This document shows positions 48,310 to 56,641 of a stretch of 64,000 bases of DNA, piece by piece. A model generated the notes under the pieces. That model made no database searches. It saw only the letters and a list, made by a program, of their open reading frames with translations, and was not told where the DNA came from. The position numbers and the translations under genes were made by a program. Position 1 is the stretch's first letter. The number at the start of each line of letters is the position of its first letter. This stretch comes from Xiheibacterium sp038325765 (GTDB lineage: Bacteria; Myxococcota_A; Polyangia; Nannocystales; Nannocystaceae). The stretch spans positions 36,724 through 100,723 of the forward strand of contig JBBQJI010000025.1 of assembly GCA_038325765.1 (NCBI GenBank), given 5' to 3'.

Positions 48310-48687
48310 ATGAAGTCGCGACGTGATCCTCGAGCGCTCGAGCATGGTCCCGTGTTCTCGTGGCACCGCACGCATGATGGCTGGATCCACACCTCCGGCC
48401 ATGCCGCGGTCGACGTCGAGGATCTCGCGATCAAGCCCGGCGACTTCGCCCACGAGGCGCGCATGACCCTCGAGAACCTGCGCCGGACGATCGAGCGCGC
48501 GGGTTCGACGATGGACAAGGTGGTCAAGGTCACCGCCTACTTCACCGACATGGGCGATTTCGGCGTCTTCAATCTGATCTACGCCGAGTTCTTCCCCGGC
48601 GAGGCGCCGCCTGCCCGCACCTGCGTCGAGGTGCGGCGCCTGCCCTACAACTTCAAGATCGAAGTCGAGGCCGTCGCCCACGTGTGA
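48310..48687 (+). CDS. ridA: RidA/YjgF-family protein
   Basis: The 125-residue product is a small cytosolic enamine/imine deaminase-type protein. It has the RidA core: IHTSGHAAVD, LENLRRTIERAGSTMDKVVKVTAYFTDMGDFGVFNLIYAEFF, and PARTCVEVRRLP, whose Arg is the conserved substrate-binding residue. RidA proteins clear reactive enamines from PLP enzymes. A good ribosome-binding site (GGAG) precedes ATG 48310. The stop TGA overlaps the GTG of the caspase-like gene, an unusual partner. Several RidA subfamilies lack deaminase activity; this one has the Arg. Confidence 0.93.
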   Translation: MKSRRDPRALEHGPVFSWHRTHDGWIHTSGHAAVDVEDLAIKPGDFAHEARMTLENLRRTIERAGSTMDKVVKVTAYFTDMGDFGVFNLIYAEFFPGEAPPARTCVEVRRLPYNFKIEVEAVAHV

Positions 48688-49727
48688 GCGCCGCCGGGAC
48701 GAGCGTGGGCGGCCGCATCTCGGCGCTGCCCAGACCGAGTTCCGACGCTCGCGTCGTCGCGCTCGCGCTGGGTCTGGCCTGCGCAGTGGGGCCAGGCTGC
48801 GCAACGATTGGCCACAGGCCGTGGACGGCCCCGCCATACGTCGAGACACCGCCGTCCCCGATGACCCGCGTGATGCTCGTCGCCGGGGGCGACGACGTCG
48901 CCAACTTCGCCCAGGAGGTCGCGCGGCAGGCCACGCTGTGGCGCCGCGCCGGCGTCGCGGCCACCGAGATCGCGTGTTACTGGGCGCGGCCCACCCCCGA
49001 GGCGCTGCGCGACGACCGTCGACAGTACCGGAGACTCGGCGATGCCATGGCGTCGTGCGCCGAGGCCAGCGCGGCGCGGGTGCTCGCCGACATCGAGGCT
49101 TCGGCCGACCTTGCGCCCACGTACTTCTATCTCTACGTGTCGGCGCACGGCGTGCAAAACCTCGGCGGCGGCCTGCAGCGCTGGTCGCTGCCGCCGGACG
49201 AGCGGGCGTTCCTCGCCCAGCCTGCGCTCGCATTGGATGCCGATCCCAGGGTGCGCATCGGCGATGCAGCGGGTCTGCTCGCCGCGCGGGCGAGCGGCGA
49301 GCCGCCGAGTGATCGCATCGCGCTCACGCCCACGTCGCTGGCCGCCGCGCTCGCTCGGTTTCCCGCGAGCACCCACAAGATCGTCGTGCTGCAGGGCTGT
49401 TTCTCCGGCGGCTTCTTGACCGGACCGGGCCGGCTGACCGCCGTGCCCAACACGACGGTGCTCACGGCGGCCGCAGCAGATCGACCCAGCTTTGGCTGCG
49501 GTTCGGGGGCGAAGGAGACGTTCTGGGGCGGCGCCCTTCGCCGGACGCTCGCCCGTGCCGCGCACGGCGGTCACGCGCCGGATGCGGTGGACTGGCATGC
49601 GATCCATGTCGAGGTGAAAAGGCGGGTTCGGGCGCTCGAGCGCGCCCTGGGGCAGCGGCCGTCCCACCCGCAGTACGGCACCTCGTCGGCCCCGCGCGAA
49701 GCGACCGCGCACCGCGACGCGCCGTGA
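48684..49727 (+). CDS. Caspase-like (peptidase C13/clan CD) lipoprotein
   Basis: The 347-residue product has a lipoprotein-type signal (LALGLACAVGPGC, Cys39). The clan CD catalytic pair is visible: His155 after a hydrophobic strand (YFYLYVSAHG) and Cys239 in a second strand (KIVVLQGCFSGGF), the pattern of legumain/caspase-fold peptidases. Strands RVMLVAGGDD and VLTAAAADRPSFGCGSG fit the core sheet. Substrate specificity is unknown; C13 enzymes favour Asn or Asp. GTG 48684 overlaps the ridA stop. It ends one base before the stop of the convergent pseudokinase. Export of a caspase-like enzyme suggests action in the envelope or on prey proteins, which is inference. Confidence 0.8.
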   Translation: MSAAGTSVGGRISALPRPSSDARVVALALGLACAVGPGCATIGHRPWTAPPYVETPPSPMTRVMLVAGGDDVANFAQEVARQATLWRRAGVAATEIACYWARPTPEALRDDRRQYRRLGDAMASCAEASAARVLADIEASADLAPTYFYLYVSAHGVQNLGGGLQRWSLPPDERAFLAQPALALDADPRVRIGDAAGLLAARASGEPPSDRIALTPTSLAAALARFPASTHKIVVLQGCFSGGFLTGPGRLTAVPNTTVLTAAAADRPSFGCGSGAKETFWGGALRRTLARAAHGGHAPDAVDWHAIHVEVKRRVRALERALGQRPSHPQYGTSSAPREATAHRDAP

Positions 49728-49728
49728 T

Positions 49729-50628
49729 TCAGATCTCGAAGACGAACTCGCCGGTGGCTTCGGCGTGGTTGGCGCCGTACGACTCCCGCGTGCGACCGTC
49801 GTCGATGCCTGCGAGCGCGACCGACAGCGCGCGCACCTCAGGATAGCCATTCGTGCCCAGTGCCCGCAGGAGCACGAGGTCCATCGCCGCATCGCCCTCG
49901 CCTCGCTGAGGCTGACCCGAGCCGCCGCGCAGTGCGTGGATCATCGTCGCGATCGCCGGGGCGTCGGCAAGCGGGGGCCGGGCCGTGTCCAGTGCGAACA
50001 GCTCGCCCAGGCGCACGTCGGTTGAATCCGAGGCGTCGCGGCCGCGGACGATCGCGCACGTGTCCATGTCCATCATGCGTGGCGCGACACCACGTCTGCG
50101 CGCCGCTTCGAGGGCGCTGCACAGGCGCAGCGCGATCGTCCGCACCGCGGGCCACGCCAGCGGCCCGCCGCGGGCGAGCAGCGCTGCGAGCGTCCGGCTG
50201 GGCACGCGCTCGACCACGGCGTATGGCTTGCCATCGTCGAGGATGCCCGCCTCGAGGGTGCGCAGCACGTTGGGATGGCGCACCTTCGCCGCACGCTTGC
50301 CGGCCTGGACGAAGCGCATGACGTTCGCGAACTTCGTGACGTGGGGGCCCTGGGGCAGGACGATCCACACCGGTCGTTCGTCGAAGCGGCTCTTGGCCCG
50401 CCACCGGATGACGTCGGGTCGGGCGGGGGCTGAGCCCTCGATCCAGTACCGCGTGCCGACTTCCGACCGGCCCAGCGCCTGCAGCGAGGACGATATGTTC
50501 TCGGTCGCGCGGGCGATCCGGCGCTCGAGTCGCCGGGTCCGGTCGGTTTCGGTGTCGCGCCGTTGCCCCACGAGCGGGCGATGCCACGAGGGGAGCGAGG
50601 ACGGAGGGTGGGCAGCGGTGGTGGCCAT
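49729..50628 (-). CDS. Protein-kinase-fold pseudokinase
   Basis: The 299-residue product has a kinase-like core without catalytic residues. Similarity is visible in the C-helix/hinge region (AAKVRHPNVLRTLEAGILDDGKPYAVVERVPSRTL) and in the E-helix (IALRLCSALEAARRRGV). The catalytic loop HRDLKPxN is replaced by APRMMDMDTCAIV, no DFG is seen, and the Gly loop is not recognisable. It may scaffold or bind a nucleotide non-catalytically. ATG 50628 is used. The gene is convergent with the caspase-like lipoprotein gene with a single base between the stops. Confidence 0.75.
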   Translation of the reverse strand: MATTAAHPPSSLPSWHRPLVGQRRDTETDRTRRLERRIARATENISSSLQALGRSEVGTRYWIEGSAPARPDVIRWRAKSRFDERPVWIVLPQGPHVTKFANVMRFVQAGKRAAKVRHPNVLRTLEAGILDDGKPYAVVERVPSRTLAALLARGGPLAWPAVRTIALRLCSALEAARRRGVAPRMMDMDTCAIVRGRDASDSTDVRLGELFALDTARPPLADAPAIATMIHALRGGSGQPQRGEGDAAMDLVLLRALGTNGYPEVRALSVALAGIDDGRTRESYGANHAEATGEFVFEI

Positions 50629-50677
50629 GGGTTGCTAGATTCGTGGTACGGCGAGGCGTGGCCAGGAGGGCTGCCGG

Positions 50678-50899
50678 TCAGAACATCTTGGCGCGCATGC
50701 GCTTGGGCGCGTCGTCCTTGCCGTCCAACCGGCGGTCTGGCTGACGCGGTGGAGCCGGCGGCGGCGAGCCATCGGGCCAACGTCGGGGGAGATCGGCACC
50801 GGGCAGCGCCTCGCCGATGTCACCGGGCCACGGCCGCGGGTTGATCTCCATGTCGTCGTCGTGCTCGCCGTCGTTTCGGTGTTCGTCGGGGTGGGCCAT
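50678..50899 (-). CDS. Small charged hypothetical protein
   Basis: A 73-residue product from ATG 50899, which has a fair ribosome-binding site (CGGAG eight bases upstream). It is very hydrophilic: HPDEHRNDGEHDDDMEINPRP, a Pro/Arg middle, and a basic end (KDDAPKRMRAKMF). It has no signal peptide. It lies 49 bases upstream of the pseudokinase start on the same strand, so may be cotranscribed with it. Function unknown; the composition suggests an intrinsically disordered protein. Confidence 0.45.
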   Translation of the reverse strand: MAHPDEHRNDGEHDDDMEINPRPWPGDIGEALPGADLPRRWPDGSPPPAPPRQPDRRLDGKDDAPKRMRAKMF

Positions 50900-51114
50900 C
50901 GGTTGCTCCGGTCGTTGCGGGAGGGGTTCGGCTGGATTTGCACCGGCCGCGCCAGGGTGTGCGGTGCGGGGTAGAGCAGCGATTTCGGGGATGGCGGGGC
51001 CCGCCCGTGACATGACCCGTGGCAGCACCGCGCATGCGTGCGGCCTAGCCCGCGTCTTGGGGTCACGGCGCGAGGGCCCAGACGCGGAAGGACGGAGCTG
51101 TGGGCGTGGCCCAC

Positions 51115-51282
51115 TCACGCTCGGCGACGGGCGAGCCCCATCACCAGCGAGATGACGGCGCCCACGAGGAAGATGAAGAACGCGATCTTCGCGATGCCCG
51201 CGACACCTGCCGCGAGACCACCGAAACCGAGGACGGCGGCGACCAGCGCGATGACGAAGAGGACGATTGCGGCTTGCAGCAT
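51115..51282 (-). CDS. DUF1328 small membrane protein
   Basis: A 55-residue product from ATG 51282 (MLQAAIVLFVIALVAAVLGF). It has two hydrophobic helices separated by GGLAAGVAGIAKIAF and ends in LARRRA. The length and both helices match the DUF1328 (YtjA-type) family of small inner-membrane proteins, often seen among stress-response genes. Upstream in-frame residues to 51483 are open but not family-like. Divergent from the charged hypothetical gene at 51482. Confidence 0.9.
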   Translation of the reverse strand: MLQAAIVLFVIALVAAVLGFGGLAAGVAGIAKIAFFIFLVGAVISLVMGLARRRA

Positions 51283-51481
51283 GGTGATAGGGCGTAATCC
51301 AAGAGGTGTGCCAAGTCCGGATTCGCCGCTGTGCGAACCCATCCGCGCGATCGTGGAGAGACGGGGCGCGACGCCCCGCGCTGCGCCGCCACGTTGCGGC
51401 GCGACGGCCCGCGATGGCGGCCACGATCTCAACGGGTCGCCTTCCCCGGGAGCGGGCACGGCGCTTGCTCCGTCGGGTTGC

Positions 51482-51970
51482 ATGCCCGCAGACGATCGCG
51501 AACCGAGCCCCGCACCGAAGCGCCCGAACGACTACGACCGCGGCGACAAGGATCGCTGGATCGGCGACGGTCGACTGCCCGAGCCCGTCGCGACCGCCGA
51601 GGCGGACGACGAGACGCAGGCCAGCATCCGGCTGCGCGCGCGGAGCCGCTCCGATGAAGAGCAGTCGCGCGTTTCCGCCGACGGCGCGAGCGACGACGAG
51701 CCTGACGAAGACGCGGGCGACGAACAGGAGCGCATGGGCGACGCGCTGCAGGCCGAGGATGCCCGCACCGACGGGGACGCCGCACGCAAGCCCGAACCGT
51801 TCGGCAGGGCTGCGCAGGCGGTCTCCAGCGGTTGGAACGGGGGCGGCGGATACTCCGACGCGAGCGTCGAACGTCACCCGCCCGACGACGCGCGGCCCGA
51901 CGGGGCTCCGTCGCCGATGTCGCGTCCAAGCGCGCGCTCGAAGATCCCGCCCGCGCGTCGCGGCGGGTGA
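51482..51970 (+). CDS. Disordered charged hypothetical protein
   Basis: A 162-residue product from ATG 51482. It is dominated by Asp, Glu, Arg, Ala and Pro (RPNDYDRGDKDRWIGDGRLPEP, EDAGDEQERMGDALQAEDA) and has no signal or hydrophobic segment. Its codon use looks coding (third-base GC high in this frame), but the reverse frames are also open. Probably a disordered protein with a short conserved head (DRWIGDGRLP). It sits among small stress-type proteins, divergent from the DUF1328 gene. Function unknown. Confidence 0.45.
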   Translation: MPADDREPSPAPKRPNDYDRGDKDRWIGDGRLPEPVATAEADDETQASIRLRARSRSDEEQSRVSADGASDDEPDEDAGDEQERMGDALQAEDARTDGDAARKPEPFGRAAQAVSSGWNGGGGYSDASVERHPPDDARPDGAPSPMSRPSARSKIPPARRGG

Positions 51971-52042
51971 AGGCGTGCCACAGCCGCGTGCAGGTGCTGC
52001 GGGCAGGTTGCCCACACCGCGCGGCGATGCACACTGCCGGCC

Positions 52043-52309
52043 ATGAACACCACGTCCGACGATCAAGACCCGATCTTCCCCGATCTTCGACGCATGGCTG
52101 ACGAGATCCGAGTGCGGATCCACCTCGGAGGACTCGACGCGAAGGACGCGTGGGCGAAGCTCGAGACCAAACTCCACGAGCTCGAGGGCCGGGCCAAGCA
52201 GCTGGGTGGTCAGGCCAAGGACCAGCTGACGGAGCTCGGCGCCACGCTGAAGGGCGAGCTGCAAGAGCTCGTCGGGCGGCTGCCGTCGAAGTCGTCGAAG
52301 CCGTCGTGA
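52043..52309 (+). CDS. Small helical hypothetical protein
   Basis: An 88-residue product from ATG 52043. After an Asp-rich head it is a likely continuous amphipathic coiled coil (IHLGGLDAKDAWAKLETKLHELEGRAKQLGGQAKDQLTELGATLKGELQELVGRL), with a Lys/Ser tail. It resembles in style the small stress-linked helical proteins (CsbD/YtxH-like composition), but no family motif is certain. It lies 72 bases after the charged hypothetical gene on the same strand. Confidence 0.65.
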   Translation: MNTTSDDQDPIFPDLRRMADEIRVRIHLGGLDAKDAWAKLETKLHELEGRAKQLGGQAKDQLTELGATLKGELQELVGRLPSKSSKPS

Positions 52310-52469
52310 GGGGGCGCGGGCGGCCTCGACCCCGGGGCCGAGGCCGCGCCGCGTAGAGCGGAACACGCGCATCCCCGCGGTCCGGAGGGTTTCGGGTGTC
52401 CAGATCGGGGCCCTCGGGGCCGGCGTACAACGGTCGGCGCAGATCCGCTTTACAGTCCACGCCTCCGCA

Positions 52470-52483
52470 GTATGGTCACATAC
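52470..52483. promoter_or_regulatory. Short perfect palindrome before the DUF1566 gene
   Basis: GTATG and CATAC flank GTCA, 23 bases before the ATG at 52507. It is AT-rich for this genome and next to the Shine-Dalgarno-like GAGGGG. An operator or start-proximal structure is possible. Confidence 0.3.
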
Positions 52484-52506
52484 CTTTTCCGAGGGGTCTG
52501 ATCACG

Positions 52507-53883
52507 ATGGCGGATGTTGCTCCCACGATTGTACTCGGCTGCACGAAGGACATTCGGCACCTCATGCCGCCCGTGCTCGAGCTGCTCGCGAGCCGTGGGC
52601 TGCAGGTGGAGGTCGTCTCCGGGCTCGAGCTCCGCGATGACGCGCCGGTGCTCGCGGCCAAGCGATTGCCCGGCGCGTGCTTCGTGCTGTTCGCCGACAG
52701 CCAACCCACGGTGATGGAGCGCGCGCGTCTGCGGCTTCGGCACGCCGGCGTCGACGCGTCGCGCATCGCGTCGCTGCCAGTCGATTGGCGCGGACCTGCC
52801 GATGTGCTCGCGGCGATCGAGGCGATGGGCGTGCCGGTGACGCCCGGTCCGCGACGCGCCACCCTCGGCAACTTGCTGCCGGCGCCGCCCGAATCGCCGG
52901 CTTTCCCCCCGCCCCACACGATCGCGGAGCTCGAGGTGCCCCGCCGCGCGCCGCTGCTCTCGGCATCGGTGCCGGTGCTCGAGCACGGCGACGACGACGA
53001 CGACGACGGGTGGGTCCGAAGGCGACGCAGGCGGCTGCTCGGCATCGGCGGCGCTGCGGCGGCGGTTCTCCTGGCGGTGCTCGCGATGGTCGCGTTCACC
53101 GGCGACGACGACGACGATGCGGCCGACACCGTCACGGTGGCGGACGCCGAGACGCCCGAGCTCGGCGCATGGTCGTGGCTGCGTCCGCCGCAGGCCGCGT
53201 CGCTACAGCAGGCGGTCGAGGCCACGCCGCCCGGCGCCACAGACCCCCCGCCCGCCGCGGTCCCGCCTGCCGACGTGAGTGCACCCGCCCAGCAGCCCGA
53301 GATCCCGACGGGCACCGCCGTGGCGGCGGCGAACGCCCTGCCCTCGCCGATAGCCCCGCTCCCGACGCCGCCCGGGTTCGCGGAAGTGCCCGCGTCGCCG
53401 GTGCCGGGCACCGACGCGATCGTGATCGAGCCCGAGGCCGAGCCCGAGCCCGAGCCCGGGCCGTCGATCGATCACGCGGAGATGGAGGCGATCTACGCCG
53501 GCCTCGTCGCCCAGCGATTTCGAGCGCTCGACATCTTGCTCGTCGCCCCCGAGCCGCGCAAGAAGGTGCGCAAGCGCTTCACCAAGTCACCCGCCCGCAT
53601 GAGCTGGTCGCAGGCAAACACCTATTGCGAGGCGCTCGCGGTGGCGAACGTCGACGACTGGCGGCTGCCGCAGGTCGGCGAGTTGGGCTCGATCACCGAC
53701 GGCGAGCTGATCGCGGCGGGCAAGTTCTGGTCGCAGACGCAGGGCGACACCTTCGGCCGATCCCGCGTCGTCTGGAACACGCAGACCGCCCGCATGGGCA
53801 CCGCGCCGGTGGCCTGGAAGGGCGGCCGCGTCGTCTGCGTCCGCACGATGGCGCGCACGCCCGAAGCTCCGCCGACTCCCTGA
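52507..53883 (+). CDS. Single-pass membrane protein with C-terminal DUF1566 (Lcl) domain
   Basis: About 458 residues. The N-terminal ~115 residues form a small alpha/beta domain of unknown family (IVLGCTKDIRHLMPPVLELLASRGLQV, with FVLFADSQPTV). A linker carrying six consecutive Asp, then WVRRRRRR, leads into one transmembrane helix (GGAAAAVLLAVLAMVAFTG), followed by another Asp run and a long Pro/Ala/Glu linker. The C-terminal domain is DUF1566-like (MSWSQANTYCEAL, DDWRLPQVGELGSITD, WKGGRVVCVR), often found on bacterial surface proteins. This suggests a cytosolic sensor linked to an exported domain. ATG 52507 follows a good ribosome-binding site. Confidence 0.8.
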   Translation: MADVAPTIVLGCTKDIRHLMPPVLELLASRGLQVEVVSGLELRDDAPVLAAKRLPGACFVLFADSQPTVMERARLRLRHAGVDASRIASLPVDWRGPADVLAAIEAMGVPVTPGPRRATLGNLLPAPPESPAFPPPHTIAELEVPRRAPLLSASVPVLEHGDDDDDDGWVRRRRRRLLGIGGAAAAVLLAVLAMVAFTGDDDDDAADTVTVADAETPELGAWSWLRPPQAASLQQAVEATPPGATDPPPAAVPPADVSAPAQQPEIPTGTAVAAANALPSPIAPLPTPPGFAEVPASPVPGTDAIVIEPEAEPEPEPGPSIDHAEMEAIYAGLVAQRFRALDILLVAPEPRKKVRKRFTKSPARMSWSQANTYCEALAVANVDDWRLPQVGELGSITDGELIAAGKFWSQTQGDTFGRSRVVWNTQTARMGTAPVAWKGGRVVCVRTMARTPEAPPTP

Positions 53884-53948
53884 GCCGCTGCCCGGCGGCG
53901 GCGCTCGCCCGCGGTGCAGCGGGCCCGAGGCCGCGCTACCCTCCCGGC

Positions 53949-54332
53949 ATGGTCCCCACCCACGTCGCCCTCGGGGTGTTCATCGCCGCGATGATCGTCT
54001 GCCGCATCCTGCAGGAGCGCGCGCTGAGGCGACTGTCCACGGAGGCGAAGGGGCGCCTGGTCGAGGCGTTCTCGGGCTACCGCATGATCGCCCTGCTGCC
54101 CCTCGCGGCGATCGCCGCACTGTACTTCCTGATGACGAGCATCGACGCCCTCACCGCGACCACGGTGACGGCGATCTTCGTGCCCGCGTCCCTTGGCTTC
54201 GCGGCCGTGATGCAGGTGCTGGTGTACCGCAAGCTGAAGGCGCTGGCCGTCGACGGCGAGTATCTCCGGACCTACTCGGTCTGCCGCGCGGTGATGTTGA
54301 CCGCATTCGTGGTGCTCTTGCTGGGACTATGA
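53949..54332 (+). CDS. Small integral membrane protein
   Basis: A 127-residue product with about four transmembrane helices (VALGVFIAAMIVCRIL, MIALLPLAAIAALYFLM, TVTAIFVPASLGFAAVMQVLVY and AVMLTAFVVLLLGL). No motif identifies a family. Its stop TGA overlaps the ATG of the phosphodiesterase gene (ATGA), so both are translated together. ATG 53949 lies 65 bases after the DUF1566 gene. It may anchor or transport a substrate of the phosphoesterase, which is inference. Confidence 0.75.
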   Translation: MVPTHVALGVFIAAMIVCRILQERALRRLSTEAKGRLVEAFSGYRMIALLPLAAIAALYFLMTSIDALTATTVTAIFVPASLGFAAVMQVLVYRKLKALAVDGEYLRTYSVCRAVMLTAFVVLLLGL

Positions 54333-54907
54333 GGCCAGCGCCCGTGCTCGAACACTTCGCCGAGATCCCGCTGCCCGAAAGCGGCGCATTGCGGCTCGGG
54401 ATCGTCGCCGACACCCACTCGGCGCCGCACCCCCGCACCGCGGCGTTGCTGGCGGCGTGGCATCCCGACGCGATCCTCCACGCCGGCGACATCGGGGATC
54501 CTGCGACCGCCCTCGATCCGCTCGCCATCGTCGCGCCGCTCCACGTGGTCCGCGGCAACATCGACGGCCGCGGCGCCAACCTGCCCGACGTCCTCGTCCT
54601 CGACGTCACCCGCGAGGGCGATCGCGCGCTGCGGATCCTGCTCATGCACATCGCTGTGAACGGCCCGCGGCTGCGTGCCGACGCGCTACGACTCGCGCGG
54701 GCCCGGGGCGCGGACCTCGTGATCTGCGGCCACTCCCACGTGCCGTTCATCGGCCGCGACCGCGGCATCGGCGTGTTCAACCCCGGCTCGGTCGGACCGC
54801 GCCGATTCGCCCTGCCCATCGTCTTCGGCACCCTCGAGGTGAGCGGCGGCGGCGTGCGCCTGGGCCACGTCGACGCCCAGACGGGCGCGCCGTGGCAGCC
54901 CATGTGA
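54329..54907 (+). CDS. YfcE/MJ0936-type metallophosphodiesterase
   Basis: The 192-residue product has the calcineurin-like metal motifs in order: LGIVADTHS, LHAGDIGDP, VVRGNID, LMHIA and ICGHSHVP, with NPGSVGPRR near the end. These coordinate two metals and hydrolyse phosphodiesters in small-molecule or model substrates; physiological substrates of the family are often unknown. Length is near the family's usual (about 180). The start overlaps the stop of the membrane protein gene. Confidence 0.9.
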   Translation: MRPAPVLEHFAEIPLPESGALRLGIVADTHSAPHPRTAALLAAWHPDAILHAGDIGDPATALDPLAIVAPLHVVRGNIDGRGANLPDVLVLDVTREGDRALRILLMHIAVNGPRLRADALRLARARGADLVICGHSHVPFIGRDRGIGVFNPGSVGPRRFALPIVFGTLEVSGGGVRLGHVDAQTGAPWQPM

Positions 54908-55072
54908 CGGCGACGCCGCAGCCGCCCAGCCCAGCCGCCGGTCCAGTCCTCCCGGTCCAGCCCCGACCACCGCGAGTCACTCTCGACCGCCAGGCCCTTC
55001 GATCGTACCTTTCGGACCATCGAACTCGCACTTCGCCAGGGAGCTACCGCGCTCACCGAGGATCTCGAGCAG

Positions 55073-55960
55073 TTGCTCGCCGCGTTCGACAGCGGCAGCG
55101 AGTCTGTCCGCGAGCACCTCGCCGCCGTCGCGCGGAGAGTCGACGAACTGTTCACCCACGACTCGTCGCGATCGCCGAGATTGGCCTGCGCGATCGATCG
55201 CGTCGCCGCGCTGGTGAGCCCGAGCCTCCCCGAGCCGGTGGCCGCGCCGCAGTCCGAGGCGTGGACGTCGCTGCGGCGCCAGCTCGGCGAGGCCTACGAC
55301 ACGCTGGTTGCGATCTTGCGGGCCGACGTCACCGAGGCGCGTCCGACCAACTACGTGCGCGCCGGTTTCCACGTGACCTCGGCGCTCGCGGGGCTCATCG
55401 CGACGTTGGTGGTGTTCACCGCGGAGCAGCTGCCGTTCGCCGCCGGGACGCTCGCGGTCACCTCGTGGACCCTCGAGATCCTGCGGCGACGATCGCCGGC
55501 GCTCAACGAGCGGCTGATGGGGTACTTCCGCCACATCGCGCGGCCCGGTGAGGCGCTCCGGATCAACTCCGGCACCTGGTACATGACGGCGCTCGTGGTG
55601 CTCACCCTCACCTATTCGCCGCTGCTGTGCGTGGTCGCGGTGGCGGTGCTGGGCTTCGCGGATCCAGCCGCGGCGATCATCGGTCGTCGGTTCGGCCGCG
55701 TCCGCCTCCGCCACGGCCGCACGCTCGAGGGCACCGCCGCCTTCGTCGCCGTCGGGACACTCGCCGCCCTCTTCGTGATGGCGCTGCTGCCGAACCCGCC
55801 CGGCGCCGCGATCGGGTGGCCCGTGGCCATCGCCGCCGCCCTTTGCGGTGGGTTCGCCGAGCTGTTCAGCCGCCGCATCGACGACAACCTCGCGATCCCG
55901 ATCGCGGCGATGGCCGGCGCGTGGACGATGCTCGGGCTGCTCGGCGCCTCGGCGTGGTGA
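55073..55960 (+). CDS. CTP-dependent isoprenoid-kinase-like (SEC59/VTE5-type) membrane protein
   Basis: About 295 residues from TTG 55073, the first bacterial start in an open frame that begins further upstream; the true start may lie earlier. After a soluble helical head (about 95 residues) come six to seven transmembrane helices, including VLGFADPAAAIIGRRFGRVRL, GRTLEGTAAFVAVGTLAAL and CGGFAELFSRRIDDNLAIP. These match the CDP-alcohol/dolichol-phytol kinase group (ADP-G-R-G and EGT/GFAE-x-D-N signatures), which phosphorylates long-chain isoprenoid alcohols or transfers cytidylyl groups. The soluble head is not recognised. Confidence 0.75.
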   Translation: MLAAFDSGSESVREHLAAVARRVDELFTHDSSRSPRLACAIDRVAALVSPSLPEPVAAPQSEAWTSLRRQLGEAYDTLVAILRADVTEARPTNYVRAGFHVTSALAGLIATLVVFTAEQLPFAAGTLAVTSWTLEILRRRSPALNERLMGYFRHIARPGEALRINSGTWYMTALVVLTLTYSPLLCVVAVAVLGFADPAAAIIGRRFGRVRLRHGRTLEGTAAFVAVGTLAALFVMALLPNPPGAAIGWPVAIAAALCGGFAELFSRRIDDNLAIPIAAMAGAWTMLGLLGASAW

Positions 55961-55992
55961 GACGCGTCGCGTCCGATGGATGATCCGTCACG

Positions 55993-56628
55993 CTAGATCC
56001 GCAGGTGCGCCTCGAGGTGCACGTGGTCGGCGTGGTTGCGGAGATCGTTGCCCGGCGACAGCGGCGTGCGGAACCGCGGCGAGGCGGCGAACACGGCGAC
56101 GATCGCCGCGAGCACCGGCGCGCCCTGCCAATCGTCCTCGATCTCGAGCACGGTGCCGTCGTCGAGCTCGACGCCGAACACATCGATCGCCAGGCCGATG
56201 CCATGGCGGCTGAGGATGTTGGTGGTGCGGCCGTTTTTCCTGACCATCCGATACTCGTGCAAGGTGCGGAACTGCAGCCCACGCACGCCCAGGGCCACGA
56301 GCGCCGGCGCGAGCTCGGCGAGGCCGGCGGCGAGCTGGCAGTCCATCGGATGCGGCCCCGTGCCCTTGCGTGGCGTCAGCACCAGCGCGCCGATCTGCAT
56401 GGTCGGCAGCACCACGGGCGTCGCGATCTTCTTGGTCGCGGATCCCGGCCGGTGGTCGACGCCCGCAGCGTCGAGGCGGCCCAGGCACTCCTCACCGGCC
56501 GCCCGCATCGCGAAAGACGGCGGCCACGTCCAGCCCACCGGCATGTTGGGCCGCTTGGGCGGCATGGCGCCGCCGAGCAGCGCGAGCAGCACGATCGCGA
56601 ACGGTGGCACCGCCTCCGACGCTAGCAC
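55993..56628 (-). CDS. Extensin-like C-terminal domain exported protein
   Basis: The 211-residue product starts at GTG 56628 with a signal-like segment (PPFAIVLLALLGG). The rest matches the bacterial extensin-like C-terminal domain: ECLGRLDAAGV, PMDCQLAAGLAELAPALV, RTTNILSRHGIGLAIDVFGVEL and NHADHVHLEAHL. The conserved SRHGxGxAIDV and DHVHLE resemble the zinc-peptidase M15 style His/Asp sites, so a wall-peptide hydrolase role is possible but unproven. It lies 13 bases downstream of the arginine decarboxylase stop region on the same strand orientation, and is convergent with the isoprenoid-kinase-like gene. Confidence 0.8.
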   Translation of the reverse strand: MLASEAVPPFAIVLLALLGGAMPPKRPNMPVGWTWPPSFAMRAAGEECLGRLDAAGVDHRPGSATKKIATPVVLPTMQIGALVLTPRKGTGPHPMDCQLAAGLAELAPALVALGVRGLQFRTLHEYRMVRKNGRTTNILSRHGIGLAIDVFGVELDDGTVLEIEDDWQGAPVLAAIVAVFAASPRFRTPLSPGNDLRNHADHVHLEAHLRI

Positions 56629-56641
56629 GGCAAAGGGGCGT

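Noticed and set aside
50678..52372. 564-residue reverse frame spanning several small genes
   Set aside because: Only its last 73 residues have a good ribosome-binding site and natural composition; the rest is antisense to the DUF1328 neighbourhood and the hypotheticals.
54977..55714. 245-residue reverse frame antisense to the isoprenoid-kinase-like gene
   Set aside because: Arg/Gly/His-rich shadow; the plus frame has transmembrane helices and family motifs.
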